IMG/VR virus record: IMGVR_UViG_3300046005_001222
Coordinates: 1 to 43,672 of that record
DNA from: a virus
DNA: 43,672 bases
Reading direction: 5' to 3' (one strand)
The notes under the pieces are model-generated. The model was not told where the DNA came from, did no database searches, and saw only the letters and a program-made list of their open reading frames with translations. A program made the position numbers and the translations under genes. Of the stretch, positions 13,897 through 20,243 are shown one piece after another (position 1 is the stretch's first letter; the number at the start of each line of letters is the position of its first letter).

Positions 13897-14192
13897 TTGA
13901 CGGACCCCGATGCCACGAGTGTGGCGAGCGATACGGCGTGGACAACGTGCATGTGTGCTCCCCTGCCAACTTACTGAAACCACCCAGCGCCCTTGCCGTC
14001 CAGGAAGGCGGCGGCCACTACAAGGATCTGAAGATCCAGCCGATCGAATACATCCACGCGAACAACATCCCGTTCGCTGAAGGCTGCGCGATCAAGTACC
14101 TCACCCGCTGGCGCGCGAAGGGCGGCATCGAGGACCTGAAGAAGGCCCGCCACTTCATCGACCTGCTGATCGAACTGGAGACCCGCAAATGA
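13893..14192 (+). CDS. DUF3310 protein (T7 gp1.7-like) with N-terminal zinc site
   Basis: The C-terminal part, IQPIEYIHANNIPFAEGCAI followed by KYLTRWRAKGGIEDLKKARH and FIDLLIELE, is the DUF3310 signature; the family includes T7 gp1.7, a nucleotide kinase. The 99-residue protein adds an N-terminal CHEC ... HVC (C7, C10, C22) zinc-like segment. A dNMP-kinase or nucleotide-binding role is plausible but rests on the family. It starts in an ATGA overlap with the helicase gene. Confidence 0.8.
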   Translation: MIDGPRCHECGERYGVDNVHVCSPANLLKPPSALAVQEGGGHYKDLKIQPIEYIHANNIPFAEGCAIKYLTRWRAKGGIEDLKKARHFIDLLIELETRK

Positions 14193-14263
14193 TCACCCTA
14201 CGCTGTGGAAAATGTGGCCTGGTCTACGAAGGCTGGCGCGTGTGCCCTAGGGGGTGCGTATGA
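14189..14263 (+). CDS. 24-residue zinc-knuckle microprotein
   Basis: ATG 14189 overlaps the preceding TGA and the frame's own TGA (14261-14263) overlaps the next ATG (14260), so both ends show ATGA coupling. The 24-residue product has C6, C9, C19 and C23 (CGKC ... CPRGC), enough to bind one zinc ion. The paired overlaps and the four cysteines make this more than a chance gap-filler. Confidence 0.55.
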   Translation: MITLRCGKCGLVYEGWRVCPRGCV

Positions 14264-14454
14264 GTGACAACCTCGACATCGCCAGCGACCGCGAAGAGAT
14301 GGATCGCAACCGTGCCATGGCCTTCAAGAAACCTGCAGGCCCCTCGCCCACTGGGCGCTGCCTCTACTGCGATGAGATCGTCGGCGACCACCAACGCTGG
14401 TGCGACAGCGAGTGCCGAGATCAGTGGGAGGTCTTGCGCACCGGCAAACGCTAG
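14260..14454 (+). CDS. 64-residue zinc-ribbon protein
   Basis: ATG 14260 overlaps the previous stop. C34, C37, C48 and C52 in GRCLYCDEI ... RWCDSECRDQWE form a C-X2-C-X10-C-X3-C zinc ribbon of a kind common in small phage proteins, distantly like DksA/TraR ribbons but without the acidic coiled-coil tip. It is the last gene of the early operon. Function unknown. Confidence 0.65.
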   Translation: MSDNLDIASDREEMDRNRAMAFKKPAGPSPTGRCLYCDEIVGDHQRWCDSECRDQWEVLRTGKR

Positions 14455-14527
14455 TGCATGCTGCACTGAGTTGATACCCCCGCTCCCTCCCCTCCGAGCG
14501 GGGTGCACGATGTAAGTTCTGACCGGC

Positions 14528-14556
14528 TTTACATTTTTGTAAAGGCAGAATATATA
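14528..14556 (+). promoter_or_regulatory. strong promoter and operator before the XafT-like gene
   Basis: TTTACA (14528-14533), a 17-nt spacer and TATATA (14551-14556) are the best -35/-10 pair in the window. The perfect palindrome TTTACATTTTTGTAAA (14528-14543), a variant of the common operator, covers the -35. The -10 hexamer is also the central region of the dif-like site. The preceding gap (14455-14527) holds an 8-bp GC-rich hairpin (CCCCGCTC/GAGCGGGG) with no T-tract. Confidence 0.7.
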
Positions 14557-14567
14557 TTATGCGTACT
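14540..14567 (-). other. candidate attP: dif-like XerC/XerD site
   Basis: Read on the minus strand the 28 bases are AGTACGCATAA, then TATATA, then TTCTGCCTTTA. Against E. coli dif the XerC arm (GGTGCGCATAA) matches at 9 of 11 positions, the centre (TGTATA) at 5 of 6, and the XerD arm (TTATGTTAAAT) at only 4 of 11. A good XerC arm with a degenerate XerD arm is what is known for phage TLC-phi, which needs the activator XafT. The gene just downstream is XafT-like, and no other integrase is present. Confidence 0.6.
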
Positions 14568-14584
14568 CGGAGGGGCATTATTGC

Positions 14585-14612
14585 GTTAGCGTGTGCTAAA
14601 GGCTACTGTAGC
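14585..14612. promoter_or_regulatory. second operator pair before the XafT-like gene
   Basis: GTTAGCGTGTGCTAAA (14585-14600) has perfect TTAGC/GCTAA arms and operator geometry, and GCTACTGTAGC (14602-14612) is an adjacent perfect palindrome with inverted half-sites. Both lie between the dif-like site and ATG 14616. TGCTAAAG could serve as an extended -10, which would leave a second promoter attached to the gene after integration. Confidence 0.5.
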
Positions 14613-14615
14613 AAT

Positions 14616-15014
14616 ATGCTTGAGTACGAACAGATCCCCCGCCGTGATTTGGAGCGCCTGCTCGAGCTGATCGGCCCGCTCTCGGTCGAGCGCCAGCTCG
14701 ATGTCCACCGCACCACGATCGGCCGCTGGCGCTCGGGCCAGATCAAGATCCCCGGCGCCAAGCACCAGGCCATCCGCGAGCTGCTCGGGCACCTGCCTGG
14801 GACCGACGGCCAATGGGAGGGCTGGCGCTTCTGGAAAGGCAAGCTCAATTCTCCAGGCGGTGACCAGTTCGAGCCTGGTCAGGTGCTGTCATTGATCCTG
14901 CTACGCCAGCAGCTCACGGCCCAGCGCCGTGAGATCGTCGAGCTCAAGGCCCGGTTGATGCTGGCTGAACGCTCGGTCCAGGTCTCCGCGAACGAGGACC
15001 TGGCCTTCGGTTAG
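14616..15014 (+). CDS. XafT-like (DUF3653 / VC1465-type) Xer activation factor
   Basis: A 132-residue protein with a helix-turn-helix (about 26-41, QLDVHRTTIGRWRSGQ), the DUF3653-type block WEGWRFWKGKLNSPGGDQF ending in PGQV (67-90), and a C-terminal coiled coil (about 95-120). This order fits the family containing TLC-phi XafT, which activates XerCD recombination. I prefer ATG 14616; ATG 14559 would lie inside the dif-like site and upstream of the predicted transcription start. No Shine-Dalgarno precedes 14616. Its stop overlaps the stop of the convergent late gene by three bases. Confidence 0.7.
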   Translation: MLEYEQIPRRDLERLLELIGPLSVERQLDVHRTTIGRWRSGQIKIPGAKHQAIRELLGHLPGTDGQWEGWRFWKGKLNSPGGDQFEPGQVLSLILLRQQLTAQRREIVELKARLMLAERSVQVSANEDLAFG

Positions 15015-16237
15015 GCCACGCGGACTTGGACGGCGGAAGCGTTGCGGTAGAAGCCGCCGATCGGGATGCCCCCGGCCGCGGCGTTCGCGTCGTTGGTGTA
15101 ATTGGCCAACGTCAGCAGGCGGAACTGCCCGGTCAGGAAGTCGATCGTCACCCGTGGGTTCACGTCCCCGCTCGCCTTGCCCAGGAGCTGCGAGGCGGAG
15201 AGGCGAAAGTTCCAGTCGGTCGCATCACTCGCCCGGTTCAGGTGCTCCACCCCCGCATCAAAGCCCTGCAGGATGGGGTAGGTGCCCGAGCCCTCGTTGC
15301 GCAGGTTCATGACCACATCACTGCCACTGAGGGAGCTCACGCGCGGGTTGATCAACCCACTGTAAGGCGATACACCTGAGCGCGTGAACGCAATGCTCGA
15401 GGCCTTGTAGCCGCCCACGATCAGGTTCTCGTAGCTGCAGGTGACGCTCGCGTGTCCGGTGAACTTGACCGCTGGCGTGACCGCCTCCCAGCGGCAGTTC
15501 ATAAAGACGTTGTTGTTGCCCGCGATCTCGGCCTGGAACTCGGCCTCGTCCGACTCGAACGTGGTGCCGATGAAGGTGTTGCCGTTGGGCCAGGTGGTGC
15601 TGGCGCTGGTGGCCACGTCAAGCGGGACCATCTGCAGGTAGCGCGTGCCGCTGATCGCCGTGCCCTCGCTCGAGGGAATGAAAATGCGCCCGTTCAGGAA
15701 CGTGTTCTGGTTGGCCCAGCCGGTCGCGTCGTTCTTGCCCTGCAGGCGCACGCCCACCTTGTTGGTGGAGATCATCCCCAGCCGCACGGTGTTGTAGCTG
15801 AAGCCGCTGGTGTAGCCGCCACAGTCCAGGCCCACGGCAAAGCCGTAGACGTAGGGCACGTAAACTTCAGTCTCGTAGAGGTTGGCGAGCTCAATGCCCG
15901 TGCCCTGGCCCGCCCAGCCGGTGGTGGGTTTGGTGCTGTTGCTGAGGCGCGGCAGGTTGACCTGGCCGTTGATCTGTGCCGTGGCGCCGGTGATCGTGCC
16001 CACGCGGATCGCGGGGCTCACGCTGCTCGAGGCGACGGTCATCTCCATCGCCGTCATGTCGACCGGGCAGTTGATGACAAGCGTCGCGGTCAGGGTGTAG
16101 GAGCCTGCGGCGCCCACAAAGCGCTGGCCGCTTGCGGCGCACGCATCAAGCGCGGCCTGCAGGGTCGCGGTGCTCGCCCCGGGGGCAGGGGTCAGGATGT
16201 CGGCCAGTTTTATTTGGTTCTCAAGTGCATTGCTCAT
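15011..16237 (-). CDS. beta-helix tail fibre or spike-like protein
   Basis: A 408-residue protein rich in short beta-strand repeats (GNTFIGTTFESDEAEFQAEI, GNNNVFMNCRWEAVTPAVKF, SVTCSYENLIVGG), as in right-handed beta-helix spikes. It starts ILTPAPGASTATLQAALDAC, a common opening for such domains, without a virion-anchoring N-terminus like that of the 806-residue spike. It is the last late gene, after the lysis genes, and may be a second receptor-binding or capsule-degrading protein. It starts in an ATGA overlap with the holin-like gene. Confidence 0.7.
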   Translation of the reverse strand: MSNALENQIKLADILTPAPGASTATLQAALDACAASGQRFVGAAGSYTLTATLVINCPVDMTAMEMTVASSSVSPAIRVGTITGATAQINGQVNLPRLSNSTKPTTGWAGQGTGIELANLYETEVYVPYVYGFAVGLDCGGYTSGFSYNTVRLGMISTNKVGVRLQGKNDATGWANQNTFLNGRIFIPSSEGTAISGTRYLQMVPLDVATSASTTWPNGNTFIGTTFESDEAEFQAEIAGNNNVFMNCRWEAVTPAVKFTGHASVTCSYENLIVGGYKASSIAFTRSGVSPYSGLINPRVSSLSGSDVVMNLRNEGSGTYPILQGFDAGVEHLNRASDATDWNFRLSASQLLGKASGDVNPRVTIDFLTGQFRLLTLANYTNDANAAAGGIPIGGFYRNASAVQVRVA

Positions 16238-16788
16238 TTGCTCCCTTTCGTGGCGACCTTGGCCGCCGAATACGATTCAAAACCTTTGCCGACCTGGCGC
16301 AGGCCCGCGTAGGCCCAGGGCAGTGTCAGCAGCAAACCCAACACGGTCACATCGATCGCCTTCTCGGCGCCGGTGCAGTAGCCCACGTAGATGAGCGCTG
16401 CGATCAGCGATACCCAGGACTGGCCTGGGCGCGTGCGGCGCACGAAGGGGTCCTCGGCGGTGTCGCCCGCGCGGATCGTGAGCTGGGTCTGCTCGTGCTC
16501 GGCCTGCTTGTCCTTGAGGTCGAGCTCGGTCATCGCCCGGATGTGCTCGCGGATGCTGGCCTCCTCCTGGAGTGCGAGCTCGCGCAAGCGGATCACGGTA
16601 GTGGGGTCGGTCTGCAACCGCTCGAGCACCTTGCCCGCCTCCGCTTCCCCAGTCGCACCGGTGGCGAGTGCAACACCCGCGGCCACGGCGCCCGGCAGGT
16701 TGCCGGTTAGAAGGGAGCCCACCAGTGCCGCACCGGTGCCTGCGTTGCCCTTGAGCCAGTCACCGACGTCGGACCATGTCATTGCCAT
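16234..16788 (-). CDS. holin-like multi-pass membrane protein (3TM type)
   Basis: A 184-residue protein. I chose ATG 16788 (MAMTWSDVGDWLKG) because GGAG lies eight bases upstream; ATG 16782 would give an ATGA overlap with the endolysin gene. A small-residue hydrophobic segment (about 15-45) and two C-terminal membrane segments (SWVSLIAALIYVGYC and VTVLGLLLTLPWAYAGL) flank a charged helical middle, resembling the Holin_3TMs family. Next to the endolysin, this supports a role in lysis timing. Confidence 0.7.
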   Translation of the reverse strand: MAMTWSDVGDWLKGNAGTGAALVGSLLTGNLPGAVAAGVALATGATGEAEAGKVLERLQTDPTTVIRLRELALQEEASIREHIRAMTELDLKDKQAEHEQTQLTIRAGDTAEDPFVRRTRPGQSWVSLIAALIYVGYCTGAEKAIDVTVLGLLLTLPWAYAGLRQVGKGFESYSAAKVATKGSK

Positions 16789-17198
16789 TCGCCTGTCTCC
16801 ATCTGTTTGGCCATCCGCTTGGCGCGCTCTGGCGTCTGCGTGGCCCACTTGCTCAAAAGCATGTTGTCGGCGGCGGCCTTGAACTCGCCTGCCTGGATCT
16901 TGCCCAGCGTGTTCTTAAACGCCAGCAGCCCTTCGGTGCCGAGCTGGAACGCCATGCCCACGAGCACGGCCTGGCGCGCACCGTTCAGTTGCCCCAGCCA
17001 GGGCAGCGCCTTGGCCACCTCGGTCGTCTTGCGCTTGATGTCGTTGGCAAGGAGGTAGTCGATCTCCTCGTCCGTGAGACCGCCACCCTTGCGTTTGTCG
17101 ATCAGGCGACCGACGCCGATCGTCCAGTACCCGAGTGAGTCCTGGTAGGCGTGGGGCACGCGACCCTCCTCACCTTCGAGCATGGCGGCCAGGTTCAT
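16779..17198 (-). CDS. endolysin, T4-type lysozyme (GH24)
   Basis: A 139-residue muramidase that would cleave the peptidoglycan sugar backbone. The catalytic triad of T4 lysozyme, E11, D20 and T26, is found at exactly the same positions (LEGEEGRVPHAYQDSLGYWT, then IGVGRLI). There is no signal sequence or signal-anchor, so it depends on a holin for release. Overlaps the genes on both sides by four to ten bases in the lysis cassette. Confidence 0.9.
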   Translation of the reverse strand: MNLAAMLEGEEGRVPHAYQDSLGYWTIGVGRLIDKRKGGGLTDEEIDYLLANDIKRKTTEVAKALPWLGQLNGARQAVLVGMAFQLGTEGLLAFKNTLGKIQAGEFKAAADNMLLSKWATQTPERAKRMAKQMETGEWQ

Positions 17199-17557
17199 TT
17201 GTCGGCCTTGCTGTTGATGGCATGCAATAACTCGATGTGCCGTTTGTACGAGTCCTCACGGTGGTCAGCCATCACCTTGGAGAACTCTTTTCTATCTGCC
17301 TCGGCGTTTTGAAATAGACGCTCGATGTGCCCGGCCAGCTTGTCGCTGCGGCGGCGCTGGTCGTCTTTCACTTCAGTGATCGCCGAGTCCACGTACTTGT
17401 TTGCGTCCTCACGGTTCTTTTCATGTGCCCGCCAAAGATCGTCATGCTCTTTCTGGTTGCGTAACCACGCCCAAGAAACAAGACCAAATAACGGCGCAGA
17501 AAGCCACTTGATGATTTCGCCAAGAATGGATAGGAGGTCGTTATCTGGTGAGGTCAT
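17195..17557 (-). CDS. 120-residue membrane-anchored coiled-coil protein (spanin-like?)
   Basis: One N-terminal membrane helix (about 10-31, ILGEIIKWLSAPLFGLVSWA) is followed by a long charged helix (about 35-118) with coiled-coil character. This is the shape of an inner-membrane spanin (Rz) and of some phage holin partners. No lipobox protein (Rz1) is seen embedded in or next to it. It lies between a small membrane protein and the endolysin, so a lysis role is likely but the type is uncertain. Confidence 0.65.
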   Translation of the reverse strand: MTSPDNDLLSILGEIIKWLSAPLFGLVSWAWLRNQKEHDDLWRAHEKNREDANKYVDSAITEVKDDQRRRSDKLAGHIERLFQNAEADRKEFSKVMADHREDSYKRHIELLHAINSKADK

Positions 17558-17748
17558 TTTTCAGCCAGAGGTACGGTAGTCAGGAAGCGCAGGCCAGCGG
17601 TGGCCACGCCGATGGCCAGCAGCGCATACGACTGCTGCGTGGCATCCAGGTTGAACAGGCCGATATAGCTGTTGGCTAGGCCCAGCAGGGACAGTGCCGT
17701 GCTGAACAAGACAGTCTTGGATTTGGCAAGTTGGATTAAGGTTGGCAT
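17554..17748 (-). CDS. 64-residue two-helix membrane protein (small holin-like)
   Basis: ATG 17748 (MPTLIQLAKSKTVLFSTALS...) gives a 64-residue protein with two hydrophobic segments, about 13-30 and 40-58, joined by LFNLDATQQ. Its size, topology and position at the head of the lysis genes fit a small class II holin or pinholin-type protein. It ends in an ATGA overlap with the spanin-like gene. Two holin candidates in one cassette may form a holin/antiholin pair. Confidence 0.65.
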   Translation of the reverse strand: MPTLIQLAKSKTVLFSTALSLLGLANSYIGLFNLDATQQSYALLAIGVATAGLRFLTTVPLAEK

Positions 17749-17762
17749 GGTGAGTCCTCTGG

Positions 17763-20183
17763 TTAAGCTGCAATTGCGCCGAATGTTTTCCAAGTACCAG
17801 GTACACCTGCAGTGGTGCAGACCCAGCCGATAGTCCCAGCCGCTGCTGGCGCAGTGTTGTAAACAACGTCACCAACTACCCAGCGATTTGCCACAGGAGC
17901 AGCACTTGCGTACAGCGTCACCTTCTTGGTGATGTCATCGAATTGGATGTTGGAATAGGCAAGATACCCACCGTCATAGACACCATTGCGCCAGCCTTGA
18001 CGATAAGGGCCACCGGAGAAGGTGCCGGTCACAGTGTTGTTCTTAACCGTGCAGCCATCTTCAACGTTGATGCCATACAGGCCTGTTGCTGCAACGCCAA
18101 TGATGGTGTTATCCACCACCATTCCGCTTGCTGTTATTCCCATGTTGCGCGTTGCGGATGCACTGCGGCCAAAGTTATAGATTGAATTGCCACTCACACA
18201 ACCCATGGTCGAGTTGGAGTAAATGCCGCATCCATCAACGTCTTTGATAATGTTTCCACAAACACGGTGAGATACAGATGTGCCGCCAGCGGTGTAAAGG
18301 AATATCCCTTCACCCTGGTAATTCACATCGCCGTACACCATGCCCTGGATGCGGTTGTTTGTAACAACAGCGCGAAGGGTTCCACCGTTAGAGAAAATGC
18401 CAGAGATATACGGCCCACTCACCTCGTTGCCGTCAATCGTCACCGCCGTAGTGTTGGTGAATACGATGCCAAGTCCGCTGGTGCTAGAGGACGCACGGAA
18501 GATATTTCCAGTGACAACGACATCAGAGCAGCCCTGGATGTGAAGTCCATCGCCAAGGCAGTTATCGATCACATTGCCAGTGAAGGCACCACCGTCGATG
18601 TTCGCAACACCATTGGACTCGCAGGAAATGCCGTCGCCGTTGTTCAGGTTCGTAATGACGTTTCCGGTGACCGCCACATCTGAGCAGCCGAGAGTCCAAT
18701 CCAGGATCGTTATGCCGTGCCACGACTTCGCGGTCGATGTGTGATTGATCCGGTTGTTGGCGATCACCACGCGCGACACCTGGTGCATGTCGATTGGTGA
18801 GCCAACCGATAGTGTGGCGTTTGTGAAGAAGTTGAGGAACGAGTTGCTGCTGACATCAATGTTGGATGACTTCCAAACCATCACACCAGCGCCAGCGAAA
18901 CTGGAGAACGAGCAATCACGAACAACAAAGCCATCGATGCCAGAGTTGTCATCCCAACCGCCGACGCAGATGATTGCCCCATGCATGTTGGCGTTGGGGA
19001 CAGTTGACCCCGCCACACCAGTGTCGTTACCGTCGAAAGTCAGGCCATAAAAGCCGATGTTGGAGCTTGCCAGGCGCGTGCCTGGCGCCGCGAAGTCGGT
19101 GCCGGAGAAGTTCTTGAAGAGCGGCGTATTAATACCGGCGTACCCAGTGCCAATCTTGATCTTCGCGCCGTAGCCGATCACCGTCAGGTTGTCGCAGAGG
19201 TTGATCTGCGAGTTTAGGTAATAGGTGTAGCCAGGCGGAAAAACGATTGCCCCTCGGCCTAGAGTTGCAACGTAGTTGATCGCAAGCTGCACTGCTGCCG
19301 CGTCGTCGGTTACCCCATCACCCACAGCACCAAACCTGGTAACGCTCACGGTTTCGCGCAGCGCTGTCTGAACAGTTGTTGCAACAGCACCTGTGCCTGC
19401 GGGCAGATAGCTCACGTCCTGCGCGTCAGCAGCTGCAACCACCACACCCTGGCCATAGCGCACCAGGATCTCGGCGCCCACGCTGGGCGCCACGGTGAAC
19501 ACCACGTTCTGGCCGACCAGTGTGTGGTCGACGCCGGGCACATAGGTCTGCCCGTCCACGGACACGTCCATGTTGCCCAGCGTGGCTGGGTCGGACTGCA
19601 GTGTGAACTGCGTCGTGACGCCGTCGCCGGTGAACGTGTCGTAGCGCATTGTGGCGTAGGCCACGGCGGTGGCGAGATCCGACAACTGGTAATTCTGCAG
19701 CCCGTCGGCGGCGGTGTTCCAGCCGATGAGTGCGTTGCTCTCGGGCGGTGGCAGTTCAGCATTGGCGCCGGTCGTGACGTTTGCGCGCAGTGAGCGGTTG
19801 ATCTCCTCCTTGAGCTGCTGCATCTGCATCATCATGCGGTCGAGCTGATTCTCGAGCGCGAGCGGGCTGAAGTTGCCGCCCGACGGAATGTCCAGGGGCT
19901 GGTCATAGTCGAGGTCGCCGACGATGGAGAGCACGCTGCCCACGGGCAGCGCTGATCCGCTGATGGGGTACGTCACCGTGCCGCCGGGGCTGGTGTCCTG
20001 GTTCGCGTTCAGGCTGACGCTGTAGTCGGTGTTGAGCACCAGCGCGGTCTCAACGCCCAGGCTATCGGCGATGGTGACGGCGATGTCGCTCTCAGCGAAA
20101 ACCTTGAACGTGAACGGCCAGCTGGTCTGCGCGCCGGTGCCAAGAAGAGGCCCGGCCTTGCGCTGGGTAGAGGGTGTTGTCAT
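17763..20183 (-). CDS. tailspike with T7-type anchor and pectate-lyase-like beta-helix
   Basis: An 806-residue receptor-binding protein. The N-terminus (about 1-130: TSWPFTFKVFAESDIAVTIA...) resembles the T7 gp17-type domain that attaches fibres to short tails. A linker and strand-rich domain follow. At about 283-305, VTRFGAVGDGVTDDAAAVQL opens a Pectate_lyase_3 beta-helix that runs to about 700 with repeated SNxIxxxxVxGN-type rungs, suggesting polysaccharide binding or cleavage. From about 19360 leftward the sequence is visibly more AT-rich than the N-terminal part, a sign of domain exchange. Its ribosome binding site is inside a hairpin (20187-20232). Confidence 0.85.
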   Translation of the reverse strand: MTTPSTQRKAGPLLGTGAQTSWPFTFKVFAESDIAVTIADSLGVETALVLNTDYSVSLNANQDTSPGGTVTYPISGSALPVGSVLSIVGDLDYDQPLDIPSGGNFSPLALENQLDRMMMQMQQLKEEINRSLRANVTTGANAELPPPESNALIGWNTAADGLQNYQLSDLATAVAYATMRYDTFTGDGVTTQFTLQSDPATLGNMDVSVDGQTYVPGVDHTLVGQNVVFTVAPSVGAEILVRYGQGVVVAAADAQDVSYLPAGTGAVATTVQTALRETVSVTRFGAVGDGVTDDAAAVQLAINYVATLGRGAIVFPPGYTYYLNSQINLCDNLTVIGYGAKIKIGTGYAGINTPLFKNFSGTDFAAPGTRLASSNIGFYGLTFDGNDTGVAGSTVPNANMHGAIICVGGWDDNSGIDGFVVRDCSFSSFAGAGVMVWKSSNIDVSSNSFLNFFTNATLSVGSPIDMHQVSRVVIANNRINHTSTAKSWHGITILDWTLGCSDVAVTGNVITNLNNGDGISCESNGVANIDGGAFTGNVIDNCLGDGLHIQGCSDVVVTGNIFRASSSTSGLGIVFTNTTAVTIDGNEVSGPYISGIFSNGGTLRAVVTNNRIQGMVYGDVNYQGEGIFLYTAGGTSVSHRVCGNIIKDVDGCGIYSNSTMGCVSGNSIYNFGRSASATRNMGITASGMVVDNTIIGVAATGLYGINVEDGCTVKNNTVTGTFSGGPYRQGWRNGVYDGGYLAYSNIQFDDITKKVTLYASAAPVANRWVVGDVVYNTAPAAAGTIGWVCTTAGVPGTWKTFGAIAA

Positions 20184-20186
20184 TGC

Positions 20187-20232
20187 GCGGGACTCCTGCG
20201 ATCTACCGGCATGGTAGGTGCAGGGGTCCCGC
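20187..20232 (-). promoter_or_regulatory. hairpin holding the tailspike ribosome binding site
   Basis: Arms 20187-20199 and 20220-20232 pair over 13 bp with one mismatch on the minus strand (a wobble on the plus strand), and an inner CTACC/GGTAG pair extends it. The tailspike Shine-Dalgarno AGGAG (20197-20193) lies in the stem, nine bases before ATG 20183, so folding should limit translation. Confidence 0.6.
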
Positions 20233-20233
20233 C

Positions 20234-20243
20234 CACGGACACG
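20234..20243 (-). repeat. post-stop decamer CGTGTCCGTG, copy 1
   Basis: The decamer follows directly after the TAG stop (20246-20244) of the giant ejection-protein gene. Identical copies follow three other late stop codons. Confidence 0.75.

Noticed and set aside
14476-14512. Rho-independent terminator at the end of the early operon
   Set aside because: An 8-bp GC-rich stem is present but no T-tract follows on either strand.
14559-14615. ATG 14559 as the start of the XafT-like protein
   Set aside because: It would lie in the dif-like site and upstream of the expected transcription start; the added residues do not resemble the family's N-terminus.
19557-19566. Fifth copy of CGTGTCCGTG as a regulatory site
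   Set aside because: It lies within the tailspike reading frame (Asp-Val-Ser-Val-Asp) and not after a stop; kept only as a note because it may be chance.
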